Assembly: GCA_002790835.1 (NCBI GenBank)
Contig: PFVX01000012.1
Coordinates: 1 to 36,882 of the forward strand
DNA length: 36,882 nucleotides
From: a bacterium CG_4_9_14_3_um_filter_65_15
Lineage (GTDB): Bacteria; Krumholzibacteriota; Krumholzibacteriia; LZORAL124-64-63
Direction of reading: 5' to 3'
Every line of letters starts with the position of its first letter. Position 1 is the first letter of the stretch. Made by a program: the position numbers and the translations under genes. The notes under the pieces were generated by a model. That model was not told the DNA's origin and did no database searches. It worked only from the letters and a program-made list of their open reading frames with translations. Positions 1 through 6,895 of the stretch are shown one piece after another.

Positions 1-85
1 GACACCGAAATCCGGCTGTCTTGCCCCACTGTTTTTCTCGCTAACCGATTGTGATCAAAGCGGTAGGCTGTAGAGGGACAGGCTC
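1..85. mobile_element. Possible end of an insertion sequence (tentative)
   Basis: Base composition changes near position 85, from GC-rich codons to a mixed sequence. Read on the minus strand from the host side, the junction is TATA followed by GAGCCTGTCCC, which resembles the terminal repeat of some IS5-type elements next to a TA target. On the plus strand the first 54 bases read as the tail of a protein ending at a TGA at 52-54, as a transposase C-terminus would. No second end and no transposase motif lie inside the window, so this is only a possibility. The alternative is that the minus-strand secreted gene simply continues, because its frame stays open to the edge. Confidence 0.2.
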
Positions 86-203
86 TATAGTAGCCGACAG
101 GCGAAAGGTAGGCGCCGTCGGCGATGGCGGGCAGGGGTACCGGGGCCGTCAGGGTCACCGCAGCCAGCAGGGCCGAAAGCAAGAATGAGGAGATATGTTT
201 CAC
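1..203 (-). CDS. Secreted protein of unknown function, N-terminal part only
   Basis: I do not recognise this protein. A GTG start at 203-201 overlaps the stop of the upstream barrel gene in a GTGA arrangement, so the two genes are probably translationally coupled. GGAGG lies 6 nt before the GTG. The first 28 residues form a typical signal peptide: Lys at position 2, a hydrophobic run rich in Leu and Ala, and an A-I-A/D cleavage site. The mature part begins DGAYLSPVGYY. The frame stays open to base 1, giving 67 codons, but from about base 85 the codons become AT-richer (AGA, TTA, AAA, ACA). The gene may therefore be interrupted there by a mobile element, or it may simply continue outside the window. 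Start and secretion are well supported; the function is unknown. Confidence 0.5.
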   Translation of the reverse strand, partial: MKHISSFLLSALLAAVTLTAPVPLPAIADGAYLSPVGYYRACPSTAYRFDHNRLARKTVGQDSRISV

Positions 204-934
204 GATCCACCTCCACCGATGTGCAGCGAGCCGCAGAACCGCATCAACAGGCCGGACAGGTTCAGATCCCGGGACTCCCCGTCGCTGCTGTTGGGTCCGC
301 TGTTGCCGGTGAGGTCGATCTCCAGGCCCACGGCCCGGGTTCCACCGTCGAAACGCCATTGCGAACCGATGACGGCGCCGATCCCGTTGTTCCACCCCGA
401 TACGGTGACCGGATCGTCGGGGAATTCGGCCAGGTAGGATGGAAGGGTCTCGCGGCTCCAGACCATCTCCAGCAGAACGCCGGCGTTGAGGGACCAACTC
501 TCCCGGATGGGGAATTCATGGAGATATCCGGCCCGCACCGGGACCAGGCGCAACCTGGCCGACCTGTCGTCCGAAAAGGCGACCCGGTCGAAATAGGGGT
601 CTCCATCGGTCCAGCCGTAGCCCAGCCCCAGGAAGAGTTGGTCGCGCGGGCCGACGGGAAAGGCGATGCGGGCCTCCAGAAGCGGCAATCCGCCGTAGGT
701 GCCGTCCATGTCGTCTTCGAGCAGGGACATCCAGCCTGCGCCGAGCTGGATCTCGGCACGAACCGGGCCGATGGCGAGCGGAGGCGATTCGGCAGGATCG
801 GCGGAGGCCCCGATCTCCGGCGGTGAACCCGCCGAAGCGGCGTCAGGCCAGGCAGAAAACATGATGAACAGGACGACGGCGGCGGATAGCAGGCCGGCGG
901 GAATTCCGAGCCGGCGAGCGCGGATAATAGGCAT
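200..934 (-). CDS. Exported protein, probable small outer-membrane beta-barrel
   Basis: The protein has 244 residues from the ATG at 934, which follows GGGAGG at a normal distance; an upstream in-frame start has no such site. Residues 1-34 are a signal peptide with an A-S-A cleavage site. The mature chain alternates short hydrophobic and aromatic strands with Gly/Asp-rich turns, for example LGLGYGW and AVIGSQWRF. This is the pattern of an eight- to ten-stranded outer-membrane barrel. It lacks the usual C-terminal aromatic residue, ending in a Gly-rich GGGGS, so the barrel call is an inference from strand pattern only. It lies upstream of, and overlaps by 4 nt with, another secreted-protein gene, so the pair is likely co-transcribed. 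No substrate can be assigned. Confidence 0.6.
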   Translation of the reverse strand: MPIIRARRLGIPAGLLSAAVVLFIMFSAWPDAASAGSPPEIGASADPAESPPLAIGPVRAEIQLGAGWMSLLEDDMDGTYGGLPLLEARIAFPVGPRDQLFLGLGYGWTDGDPYFDRVAFSDDRSARLRLVPVRAGYLHEFPIRESWSLNAGVLLEMVWSRETLPSYLAEFPDDPVTVSGWNNGIGAVIGSQWRFDGGTRAVGLEIDLTGNSGPNSSDGESRDLNLSGLLMRFCGSLHIGGGGS

Positions 935-1070
935 ACAAAAACCTCCCGGACGATCGTGACATCGTTGCAGCCCCGTGGCCGACAACCGGCGAGAAGCTTC
1001 CGCACACGTTCTGTGTCACAGTCGTTATCAAGAGGTCATGCATGCAGTTTAAGGGGTGTTAATCCGGGGG

Positions 1071-1724
1071 TCAAGTCCCGGTTTTCCCGCCCCGCGACCG
1101 TCCGAGCCATCGATTGGTCAGGCAGCCCAGGACCGCACTGTAGGCGGCGTGGGCCAGGATGACCGTCAGGGGCATGGCCGGCATGTTCAGGCCCAGGAAC
1201 CCGATGCCCAGGGCCGATACGGCCGGGCTGAAGAGGAACCCGAGACCGATGAGGAAACCGTAGACCTCGAACCAGCGCAGGGGTTGCGGGCCGAATACGA
1301 CGGCGAAGATGATCCCGAAAACGGCTCCGTTCCAGAAGTGGTAGCTCCAGCCCAGAAGGTCAGAGAACAGGGACGGACCCTGCATGAAGCGGTCGGTCAG
1401 CAGCACGCCCAGCAGGCGGGGCATGTCTCCGGGCATGCCGCCCAGGCGAAAGCTGGTGGCACGCACGACCTCGAGGGCCAGCGTGGCCGTCAACCCGGCG
1501 CCGGCTCCGGCCAGGGTGCGCCGGACCAGGCGGGTGTATCCGCGACTCCGGGCGAGCAACAGCGTCCCGCCCAGCAGGATGATCGAAGGCGCCAGAACCG
1601 CCTTGCCGAGAAACGAGAGTTTGGCCACACCCGCCTGGGCGGCGGGGAACAGGTTCGGCGCGAGTCCGGCCAGGGCCAGGACGACCAGACTCAGGATGGT
1701 TTCGCCTTCAAGCAGCCGTTTCAT
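1071..1724 (-). CDS. Polytopic inner-membrane protein of unknown function
   Basis: This 217-residue protein has about six hydrophobic segments, at roughly residues 8-27, 40-58, 70-90, 130-147, 155-175 and 183-200, and a basic C-terminus, so it should sit in the inner membrane. The last helix carries HAAYSAVLG. An H-x2-Y-x-A-V-L-G motif of this kind occurs in several small membrane families of the DUF1440/DUF6789 type, which is only a weak hint. The ATG at 1724 follows GGAG by 7 nt. It lies 71 bp downstream of the DUF302 gene on the same strand, with a strong inverted repeat between them, so the two may be co-transcribed with attenuation of the second gene. The function is unknown. Confidence 0.65.
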   Translation of the reverse strand: MKRLLEGETILSLVVLALAGLAPNLFPAAQAGVAKLSFLGKAVLAPSIILLGGTLLLARSRGYTRLVRRTLAGAGAGLTATLALEVVRATSFRLGGMPGDMPRLLGVLLTDRFMQGPSLFSDLLGWSYHFWNGAVFGIIFAVVFGPQPLRWFEVYGFLIGLGFLFSPAVSALGIGFLGLNMPAMPLTVILAHAAYSAVLGCLTNRWLGRSRGGKTGT

Positions 1725-1755
1725 GACAATCTCCAGGGTTCGGGTCCAAGGGTTG

Positions 1756-1785
1756 CCGGGGCCGGACCGCAGCAGCCGGCCCCGG
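1756..1785. repeat. Perfect 10-bp inverted repeat between two minus-strand genes
   Basis: CCGGGGCCGG at 1756-1765 and CCGGCCCCGG at 1776-1785 are perfect reverse complements separated by 10 nt. The GC-only stem would be very stable in RNA. No T tract follows on either strand, so it is not a classical intrinsic terminator. It may reduce read-through from the DUF302 gene into the membrane-protein gene, or protect the upstream mRNA end. Confidence 0.55.
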
Positions 1786-1795
1786 GGGTATCGGG

Positions 1796-2263
1796 TCAGT
1801 GCAGCATGCCGGTCATTTTGGCCAGGTTGTCGTCGAGCATGCCGGCGGCCTGGTTCAGCATGGGGTTGTCATAGTCCGCCAGCAGCTTCGAAGGTGGGAT
1901 GTAGCTGACCACTGTCCTGCCTTCGGCATCCTTGAACACGTTGATGCGCACCGGCACGACCAGGCCCACGCCGGGATCGGCGGAGAACAGCTTCTTGCCC
2001 ATGGTGGGGCTGCCCACGAAGATGGATTCGGACTCCACCTGCAGGCCGGTCATTTCCAGCACCTTGCCCTGGTGCAGTTCGCCCATGACCATCATGCCGT
2101 TCTTGGCGACCATCTTGCTCAGCGCGTCCACGACATCAGGGACCGATCCGCTGACGACGGTCCGGTTGACGAGGGTGCCCGCCGAGGCGACGGGTGCGCG
2201 GCCGGCGGCCAAGGCCAGGGTCAGCACCAGCAGGGAAATCTTCAGGGTCTTTTGCGTCTTCAT
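1796..2263 (-). CDS. DUF302-family exported protein
   Basis: The protein has 155 residues. Residues 1-28 are a signal peptide with an A-S-A cleavage site. The rest matches the DUF302 fold: a segment around residues 55-75 (MVMGELHQGKVLEMTG), followed by VGSPTMGKKLFS and then GLVVPVRINVF, the order seen in that family. DUF302 proteins are small alpha/beta domains of unknown activity, often found beside redox or metal-related genes. The C-terminal 25 residues are helical. The ATG at 2263 is preceded by AGAGG at 8 nt. The gene is transcribed away from the thiamine operon and upstream of a membrane-protein gene. The family assignment is good; the role is unknown. Confidence 0.8.
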   Translation of the reverse strand: MKTQKTLKISLLVLTLALAAGRAPVASAGTLVNRTVVSGSVPDVVDALSKMVAKNGMMVMGELHQGKVLEMTGLQVESESIFVGSPTMGKKLFSADPGVGLVVPVRINVFKDAEGRTVVSYIPPSKLLADYDNPMLNQAAGMLDDNLAKMTGMLH

Positions 2264-2356
2264 GTTTTCTACCTCTTTGCGAAAAAGCGGAAGTTACCAA
2301 GGGAACAACCGTGAGTGAGGCAAGCGGGCCGTCTGTTACGGAATTTTTTTAGGGTC

Positions 2357-2385
2357 TTTACAACGGCGGCGGCGGGGAATATATT
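2357..2385 (+). promoter_or_regulatory. Sigma70-like promoter of the thiamine operon
   Basis: TTTACA at 2357-2362 and TATATT at 2380-2385 each match the sigma70 consensus at five of six positions, and the spacer is the optimal 17 bp. A start site about 6-7 nt downstream would fall at the 5' edge of the TPP riboswitch. The position agrees with the regulatory element that follows. Confidence 0.7.
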
Positions 2386-2388
2386 GAG

Positions 2389-2486
2389 CCTGCCGTTAGG
2401 GGTGGCCGCCTCCTTCTCCGGGAGGCAGCCTGAGAGAAACCCTTGGAACCTGAACCGGATTATGCCGGCGTAGGGAAACGGGCCGG
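2389..2486 (+). promoter_or_regulatory. TPP riboswitch (thi-box aptamer)
   Basis: The conserved thi-box blocks occur in order: GGGGTG at 2399, CTGAGA at about 2432, ACCCTTGGAACCTGA, then TGCCGGCGTAGGGA ending near 2476. A P1 stem is formed by CCGTT (2393-2397) and AACGG (2477-2481), extended outward with a bulge. The optional P3a hairpin is present as GCCTCC and GGAGGC. The P4 stem pairs CCGG with CCGG around ATTATG. TPP binding to this fold switches expression of downstream thiamine genes in many bacteria. The operon behind it, encoding a receptor, thiamine pyrophosphokinase and a transporter, fits. Confidence 0.95.
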
Positions 2487-2489
2487 ACT

Positions 2490-2515
2490 CGGCGCCTGAC
2501 GGAGGTGCCGTTTTT
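2490..2515 (+). terminator. Intrinsic terminator in the riboswitch expression platform
   Basis: CGGCGCC (2490-2496) pairs with GGTGCCG (2504-2510), giving seven pairs including one G-T, over a 7-nt loop. TTTTT follows directly. It starts only a few bases after the aptamer's P1 stem and ends about 45 bp before the receptor start codon. That is the layout of a transcriptional OFF switch: with TPP bound, RNA polymerase should stop here. Confidence 0.85.
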
Positions 2516-2561
2516 GTTTGCCTCCCGCTTCCACTGCCTGGCTGACCTTGCGAGGTATGCC

Positions 2562-4808
2562 ATGCGATTCCTGTTGTCGTTTTTCCTGCTCGCCCTGCTC
2601 CTACCCGGCGCCGCAACCGGGGAACCGGTCGCCGTCCAGCCCGATACCACGGTGACCGTCGACGACGGGGTGGTCGTCACCGCCAGCCGCTACGACGCCT
2701 CGGGCGGCGTCAACCTGACCAACATCACCCACGCAGAACTCGCTCTGCACGATCCGGATCAGGCGTTGCCCCTGCTCCTGCAGTCCATGCCGGGGGTGTT
2801 CGCCTACAGCGACGCCGGCAGCGGTCTGGGCTATACCTATCTGCGGGTGCGCGGATTCGACCAGCGCCGCGTGGGCGTGCTCTTCAACGGGATCCCCTTC
2901 AACGACCCCGAGGATCACCAGGTGTGGTGGGTGGACCTGCCGGACCTGGCCGCGAGCATCCAGGACATCCAGGTCCAGCGCGGGGTGACCAATTCGGTCG
3001 GCGGCATGACGGCCATCGGGGGAACGGTGAACATCGAGTCGGCGGATCTGGACTACCGACCCGGAGGCATGTTCTCGCTCGGCACCGGCAGCTACGGCTT
3101 CGCGCGCCAGATGGTCAGCTACCAGACCGGCGCCCTGGAGGGCGGCTTCCGCTCGCAGGTGCGGCTGTCCCACCAGGAGAGCGACGGCTACCGCGACCGC
3201 AGTGGGTACGATGGGTGGGCGGTGTTCTGGAGCGGGCAGTACGAGACCGAGTGCACCACCACCCGGGTCAACATCTACACGGGCCGCGAACTGACCCATC
3301 ACGCGTGGGACGCGGTGCCCCAGTCGGTGCTGGCGGTGGACCGCACGGCGAACATGGAGACCTACGCGGGCGCCGTGGACGACTTCCGCCAGCCCCACTA
3401 CGAACTGCACAACACGGTCTATCTGAGCGACGCGGTGACCCTGACCAACCGCCTGTACTTCATCCACGGCAGCGGGTTCTACGAGAACTACAAGGAAGCC
3501 CAGACCGCCGAAGATTACGCCCTCGACCGGTACCTGGGCCTGTCGGCGGACGACACGGTGGACTTGATTCGCCGCAAGTGGGTGCGCAAGAACCACGTCG
3601 GCTGGGTGCCGTCGCTGCGCTGGGAGCAGGGCCGCGGCCGGCTGCTGGTGGGCGGCGACTGGTACACCTTCCATTCCGACCACTGGGGCGATGTGCTGTG
3701 GGCCGATGGCTTCACGCCCGGGGATTTCACCACCCCCTGGAAATACCACCAGTACACCGGCGACAAGGACGCCTGGTCGGTCTACGTGAACCAGCGCTAT
3801 GATGTCGCTTCCGGCCTGACGGTCGTGGGGGATCTGCAGTTCCAGCACAAGCGCTACGCATTCATGCAGGACGAGGTGGGGAACTTCAGCGGGGATTTGC
3901 GCAACGCCTACACGGTGGACTACGACTTCACCAATCCCCGCGGTTCGTTGACCTGGCAGGTTCCCGGCAGTTTAGGCGGCGGTGACCTGAAGACCTGGGC
4001 CAGCGTGGGGCGCAACCACCGCGAGCCCACCGACGGCGAGCTGTTCGACACCTGGCAGAGCGGCAGCGACCTGGGAGCCCGGCCCCTTTTCGCCGACAGC
4101 CTCGCCGTTCTGGGGCCCGGGGGCGACATCGCCTACGTCGAACGGTCCGGTCCCCTGGTGCACGCGGAAAGAGTCACCGACTACGAGGTCGGTGTGGCCT
4201 GGCGGGGATCGCGCCTGAGCGTGACCGCAGGGGGCTACATCATGGATTTCCGCAACGAGATCGTGCCCTACGGCGGGGTGAACGAAGACGGGAGCAGCAT
4301 CCGCGGCAACGCCGGCAAGACGCTGCATCGCGGTCTGGAACTCGGCGTGCGCGCCGGCTTGGCCGCCGGGCACGACCTCAGCCTGGCCGCTTCGCGCAGC
4401 TGGGACGAATTCGACGAGTTCCTCTTTCACGACTGGGACGGCACGACCTACGACTTCAGCGGCAACCCCATCGCCCTGTTTCCCTCGCACCTGCTGATGG
4501 GAGCGTGGACCGGCGCCTGGTCCGACGGCGTGCGCACCCGCTTGCGCGTGCGCAACACGGGGCGGCAGCATCTGGACAACTCGGGGCTGGACGACCGCAC
4601 CATCGATCCGTGGACCACGGTGGATGTGTCGCTGTGGCTCGATCCGGTTTCCCTGGGCCTGAGCGGGCTGGACGGCGCCACGGCTTTCGTGCATCTTAGG
4701 AACATCTTCGACACCGAATACGAGACATGGGGCTACTGGTACGGCGAGAACTACCTGACCCCCGCAGCGGGGCGGAATTTCGCCCTGGGAATGGACTACC
4801 GCTTCTGA
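2562..4808 (+). CDS. TonB-dependent outer-membrane receptor, probable thiamine receptor (Omr1-like)
   Basis: The protein has 748 residues from the ATG at 2562, which follows GAGG and begins a clear signal peptide (residues 1-20). The earlier in-frame start lies inside the terminator and would spoil the signal peptide. A TonB-box-like stretch near residues 30-42 (VTVDDGVVVTASR) precedes the plug domain at about 45-160, with the typical LRVRGFDQRRVGVLFNGIP and GGTVNIES signatures. The rest is a long barrel of alternating strands ending in F-A-L-G-M-D-Y-R-F, the usual terminal strand with a C-terminal Phe. Substrate is inferred from context: a TPP riboswitch lies directly upstream, and the stop overlaps the start of thiamine pyrophosphokinase by one base. 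Riboswitch-controlled TonB receptors of this kind are known as Omr1 in Bacteroidetes. Confidence 0.88.
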   Translation: MRFLLSFFLLALLLPGAATGEPVAVQPDTTVTVDDGVVVTASRYDASGGVNLTNITHAELALHDPDQALPLLLQSMPGVFAYSDAGSGLGYTYLRVRGFDQRRVGVLFNGIPFNDPEDHQVWWVDLPDLAASIQDIQVQRGVTNSVGGMTAIGGTVNIESADLDYRPGGMFSLGTGSYGFARQMVSYQTGALEGGFRSQVRLSHQESDGYRDRSGYDGWAVFWSGQYETECTTTRVNIYTGRELTHHAWDAVPQSVLAVDRTANMETYAGAVDDFRQPHYELHNTVYLSDAVTLTNRLYFIHGSGFYENYKEAQTAEDYALDRYLGLSADDTVDLIRRKWVRKNHVGWVPSLRWEQGRGRLLVGGDWYTFHSDHWGDVLWADGFTPGDFTTPWKYHQYTGDKDAWSVYVNQRYDVASGLTVVGDLQFQHKRYAFMQDEVGNFSGDLRNAYTVDYDFTNPRGSLTWQVPGSLGGGDLKTWASVGRNHREPTDGELFDTWQSGSDLGARPLFADSLAVLGPGGDIAYVERSGPLVHAERVTDYEVGVAWRGSRLSVTAGGYIMDFRNEIVPYGGVNEDGSSIRGNAGKTLHRGLELGVRAGLAAGHDLSLAASRSWDEFDEFLFHDWDGTTYDFSGNPIALFPSHLLMGAWTGAWSDGVRTRLRVRNTGRQHLDNSGLDDRTIDPWTTVDVSLWLDPVSLGLSGLDGATAFVHLRNIFDTEYETWGYWYGENYLTPAAGRNFALGMDYRF

Positions 4809-5536
4809 TGTCGCCATATCCCTATGATCGCGGCGGGGCCGAAAACCTTGTCTTTCCCTGTTGCGGGCGCCGCGCCGTGGTGCTGTGCAGCGGCCCGCCT
4901 CCCTCGCCGTACGTGCTGCACTACTGGCTGCACGGCGCCGACCTGTTCGTGTGCACCGACGCGGCGGGGCATCCGTACGACGAACTGCCCTGCACGCCCG
5001 ACGTGGTGATCGGGGACTTCGATTCCCTGGCCGGGCGCCTGCTGGACGGCAAGCTCGGACCGCGCTACCTGCAGGTGGTGGACCAGTACACCACCGACAG
5101 CGAGAAGGCCATCCTGTTCCTGGTGGACCAGGGCTTCGAGGAGGCCGTGCTCCTGGGCGCGGAGGGTTGGCGGCTGGACCACACCCTGTTCAACTGCAGC
5201 CTGCTGGAGCGTTACAGCGACAAGCTGCGGATCTGCCTGGTGGGCGATGAGACCGACACGGTGCGCGTGGGCCCGGGTGAACACCATTCCTGGGATCTGC
5301 CCGAGGGCATGGCGTTCAGCCTGATGCCCCTGACCGGGAAAGTGTCCGGAGTGACGGTGGAGGGCGCCGAGTATCCCCTGCTGGGCGATACGCTTGAAAC
5401 GGGCGGCCCGGCCACCATCAGCAACCGCATCGCCATGTCGCCGCTGCTGTTGTCGGTGGGCGAGGGATCGCTGCTGGTCTCGTTCTTCCGCCAGCTGCCC
5501 CCGGATGACGACGACGGAATCCTGGACAGGCCCTAG
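4808..5536 (+). CDS. thiN: Thiamine pyrophosphokinase
   Basis: This 242-residue cytoplasmic enzyme transfers pyrophosphate from ATP to thiamine, making TPP, the ligand of the upstream riboswitch. Motifs in order: CTDAAG with D51, VVIGDFDS at 66-73, TTDSEKA at 95-101 and GAEGWRLDHTLFN at 117-129 with D124. These are the acidic and Thr/Asp motifs of the TPK catalytic domain. The C-terminal beta-rich thiamine-binding domain contains ATISNR near residue 205. The ATG at 4808 lies within TGATG and shares one base with the receptor stop, which supports this start and translational coupling. The length is slightly above the bacterial norm of about 210-220. Making TPP directly from imported thiamine points to salvage rather than de novo synthesis. 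Confidence 0.92.
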   Translation: MSPYPYDRGGAENLVFPCCGRRAVVLCSGPPPSPYVLHYWLHGADLFVCTDAAGHPYDELPCTPDVVIGDFDSLAGRLLDGKLGPRYLQVVDQYTTDSEKAILFLVDQGFEEAVLLGAEGWRLDHTLFNCSLLERYSDKLRICLVGDETDTVRVGPGEHHSWDLPEGMAFSLMPLTGKVSGVTVEGAEYPLLGDTLETGGPATISNRIAMSPLLLSVGEGSLLVSFFRQLPPDDDDGILDRP

Positions 5537-5539
5537 GGC

Positions 5540-6895
5540 ATGACCTGGCTCGCCACGGGCATCTACGCGGCCTTCCTGCTGCTGATGGTACTGCGCCTGA
5601 TGGGCCGGGCAAGCGGGGAAGCGGCCGACTACATCGTCGCCGGGCGCACCTTGACCCTGCCGGCCTTCACCGCCTCCCTGGTGACCACCTGGTACGGCGG
5701 CATCCTGGGCATCGGCGAGTACACGTGGCGTTTCGGCGTGAGCAACTGGCTCGTGTTCGGTGTGCCTTACTACCTCTACGCCATCATCTTTGCGGTTTTC
5801 CTCGCCCGCCGCGCGCGCCGCAGCGAGGCCCTGACCATCCCCGACCTGCTGGAACGCCGCTACGGCCGTCCCGCCGCGCTGCTCGGAGCCGGCACCCTCT
5901 TCGTGATGACCGCTCCGGCCGCGTACGTGCTCATGCTTGGCGTGATGATCGGTGTGATCACCGGCCTGCCCCTGTGGGTGGGCGTGTTCGTGGGTACGGG
6001 GCTGTCGGTGGGCTACGTGTTCCGCGGGGGGCTGCGCGCGGTGGTCGCCACGGACATGGTCCAGTTCGTTCTGATGTTCCTGGCTTTCCTGGTGCTGGTT
6101 CCGGTCTGCGTGGTTCGCTGGGGCGGGTGGTCCTATCTCGTGACGCACCTGCCGGAAAGCCATCTGACCTGGGACGGGGGGCTGGGCGCGCAGGCGATCG
6201 TGGTGTGGTACTTCATCGCCATGGCCACGCTGGTCGAACCGGCGTTCTACCAGCGTTGCTACGCGGCCAGGACGGCGGGGACGGCGCGTCGGGGCATCGG
6301 CGCGGCGGTCGTGCTGTGGATTATCTTCGATTTCCTGACCACCACGGCGGGGCTCTACGCCCGGGCCCTGCTGCCGGACCTGGCCGATCCGGTGCAGGCC
6401 TTTCCCCTGCTGGCGCAGAAGGCGCTGCCCCCTTACCTGCAAGCGGTGTTCACCGTGGGCCTGCTGGCCACGATCATGTCCACCATCGACAGCTATGCGT
6501 TGATCGGGGCGGTGACCCTGGGGCGCGACGTCATCGGTCGCTGGCGCGGCTTGACCGAGGGGGGATCCCTGCGCGTGGTGCGCTGGGCCCTGCTGGGCAC
6601 CGCGGCGGTGTCGGTTACCCTGGCCCTGCTGTCGGGGTCGGTGGTGGCCCTGTGGAAGGCGCTGGGGTCGGTGGGGACGCCGGTGTTGCTGTTGCCCCTG
6701 ATCGCGGCTCATTCGGCGTGGCGCATGCCCGGCCGCGCGGTGGTCCTGTCCATGGTTCTCAGCGGTGGGGTTTCCCTGGCCTGGCTGGTGCTCGGCCGCG
6801 GCGGGGGCGGCCCGTGGCTGGGCGTCGAACCGATCTTTCCGGGGCTGGGGGTGTCGGTGGCGATATTGCTGCCGCAGATGGCGCGAAAGGCGTGA
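5540..6895 (+). CDS. Sodium:solute symporter (SSS family), candidate thiamine transporter
   Basis: This 451-residue polytopic inner-membrane protein has about 12-13 hydrophobic helices. SSS-family marks are an N-terminal DYIVAGRTL (residues 30-38) after helix 1, LTIPDLLERRYG (98-109), and the signature RGGLRAVVATDMVQF at 162-176. It starts 3 nt after the thiamine pyrophosphokinase stop, so it is the third gene of the riboswitch-controlled operon. Sodium symporters linked to thi-boxes were named ThiV in comparative genomics of thiamine genes, so thiamine or a precursor is the likely cargo. The specificity is inferred from the operon, not from residues. Its TGA ends at 6895 and the convergent hemA stop begins at 6896, leaving no intergenic DNA. 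Confidence 0.85.
   Translation: MTWLATGIYAAFLLLMVLRLMGRASGEAADYIVAGRTLTLPAFTASLVTTWYGGILGIGEYTWRFGVSNWLVFGVPYYLYAIIFAVFLARRARRSEALTIPDLLERRYGRPAALLGAGTLFVMTAPAAYVLMLGVMIGVITGLPLWVGVFVGTGLSVGYVFRGGLRAVVATDMVQFVLMFLAFLVLVPVCVVRWGGWSYLVTHLPESHLTWDGGLGAQAIVVWYFIAMATLVEPAFYQRCYAARTAGTARRGIGAAVVLWIIFDFLTTTAGLYARALLPDLADPVQAFPLLAQKALPPYLQAVFTVGLLATIMSTIDSYALIGAVTLGRDVIGRWRGLTEGGSLRVVRWALLGTAAVSVTLALLSGSVVALWKALGSVGTPVLLLPLIAAHSAWRMPGRAVVLSMVLSGGVSLAWLVLGRGGGGPWLGVEPIFPGLGVSVAILLPQMARKA

Noticed and set aside
2331-2350. CCGT/ACGG hairpin followed by a T tract upstream of the thiamine promoter
   Set aside because: The stem is only 4 bp and no plus-strand gene ends there.
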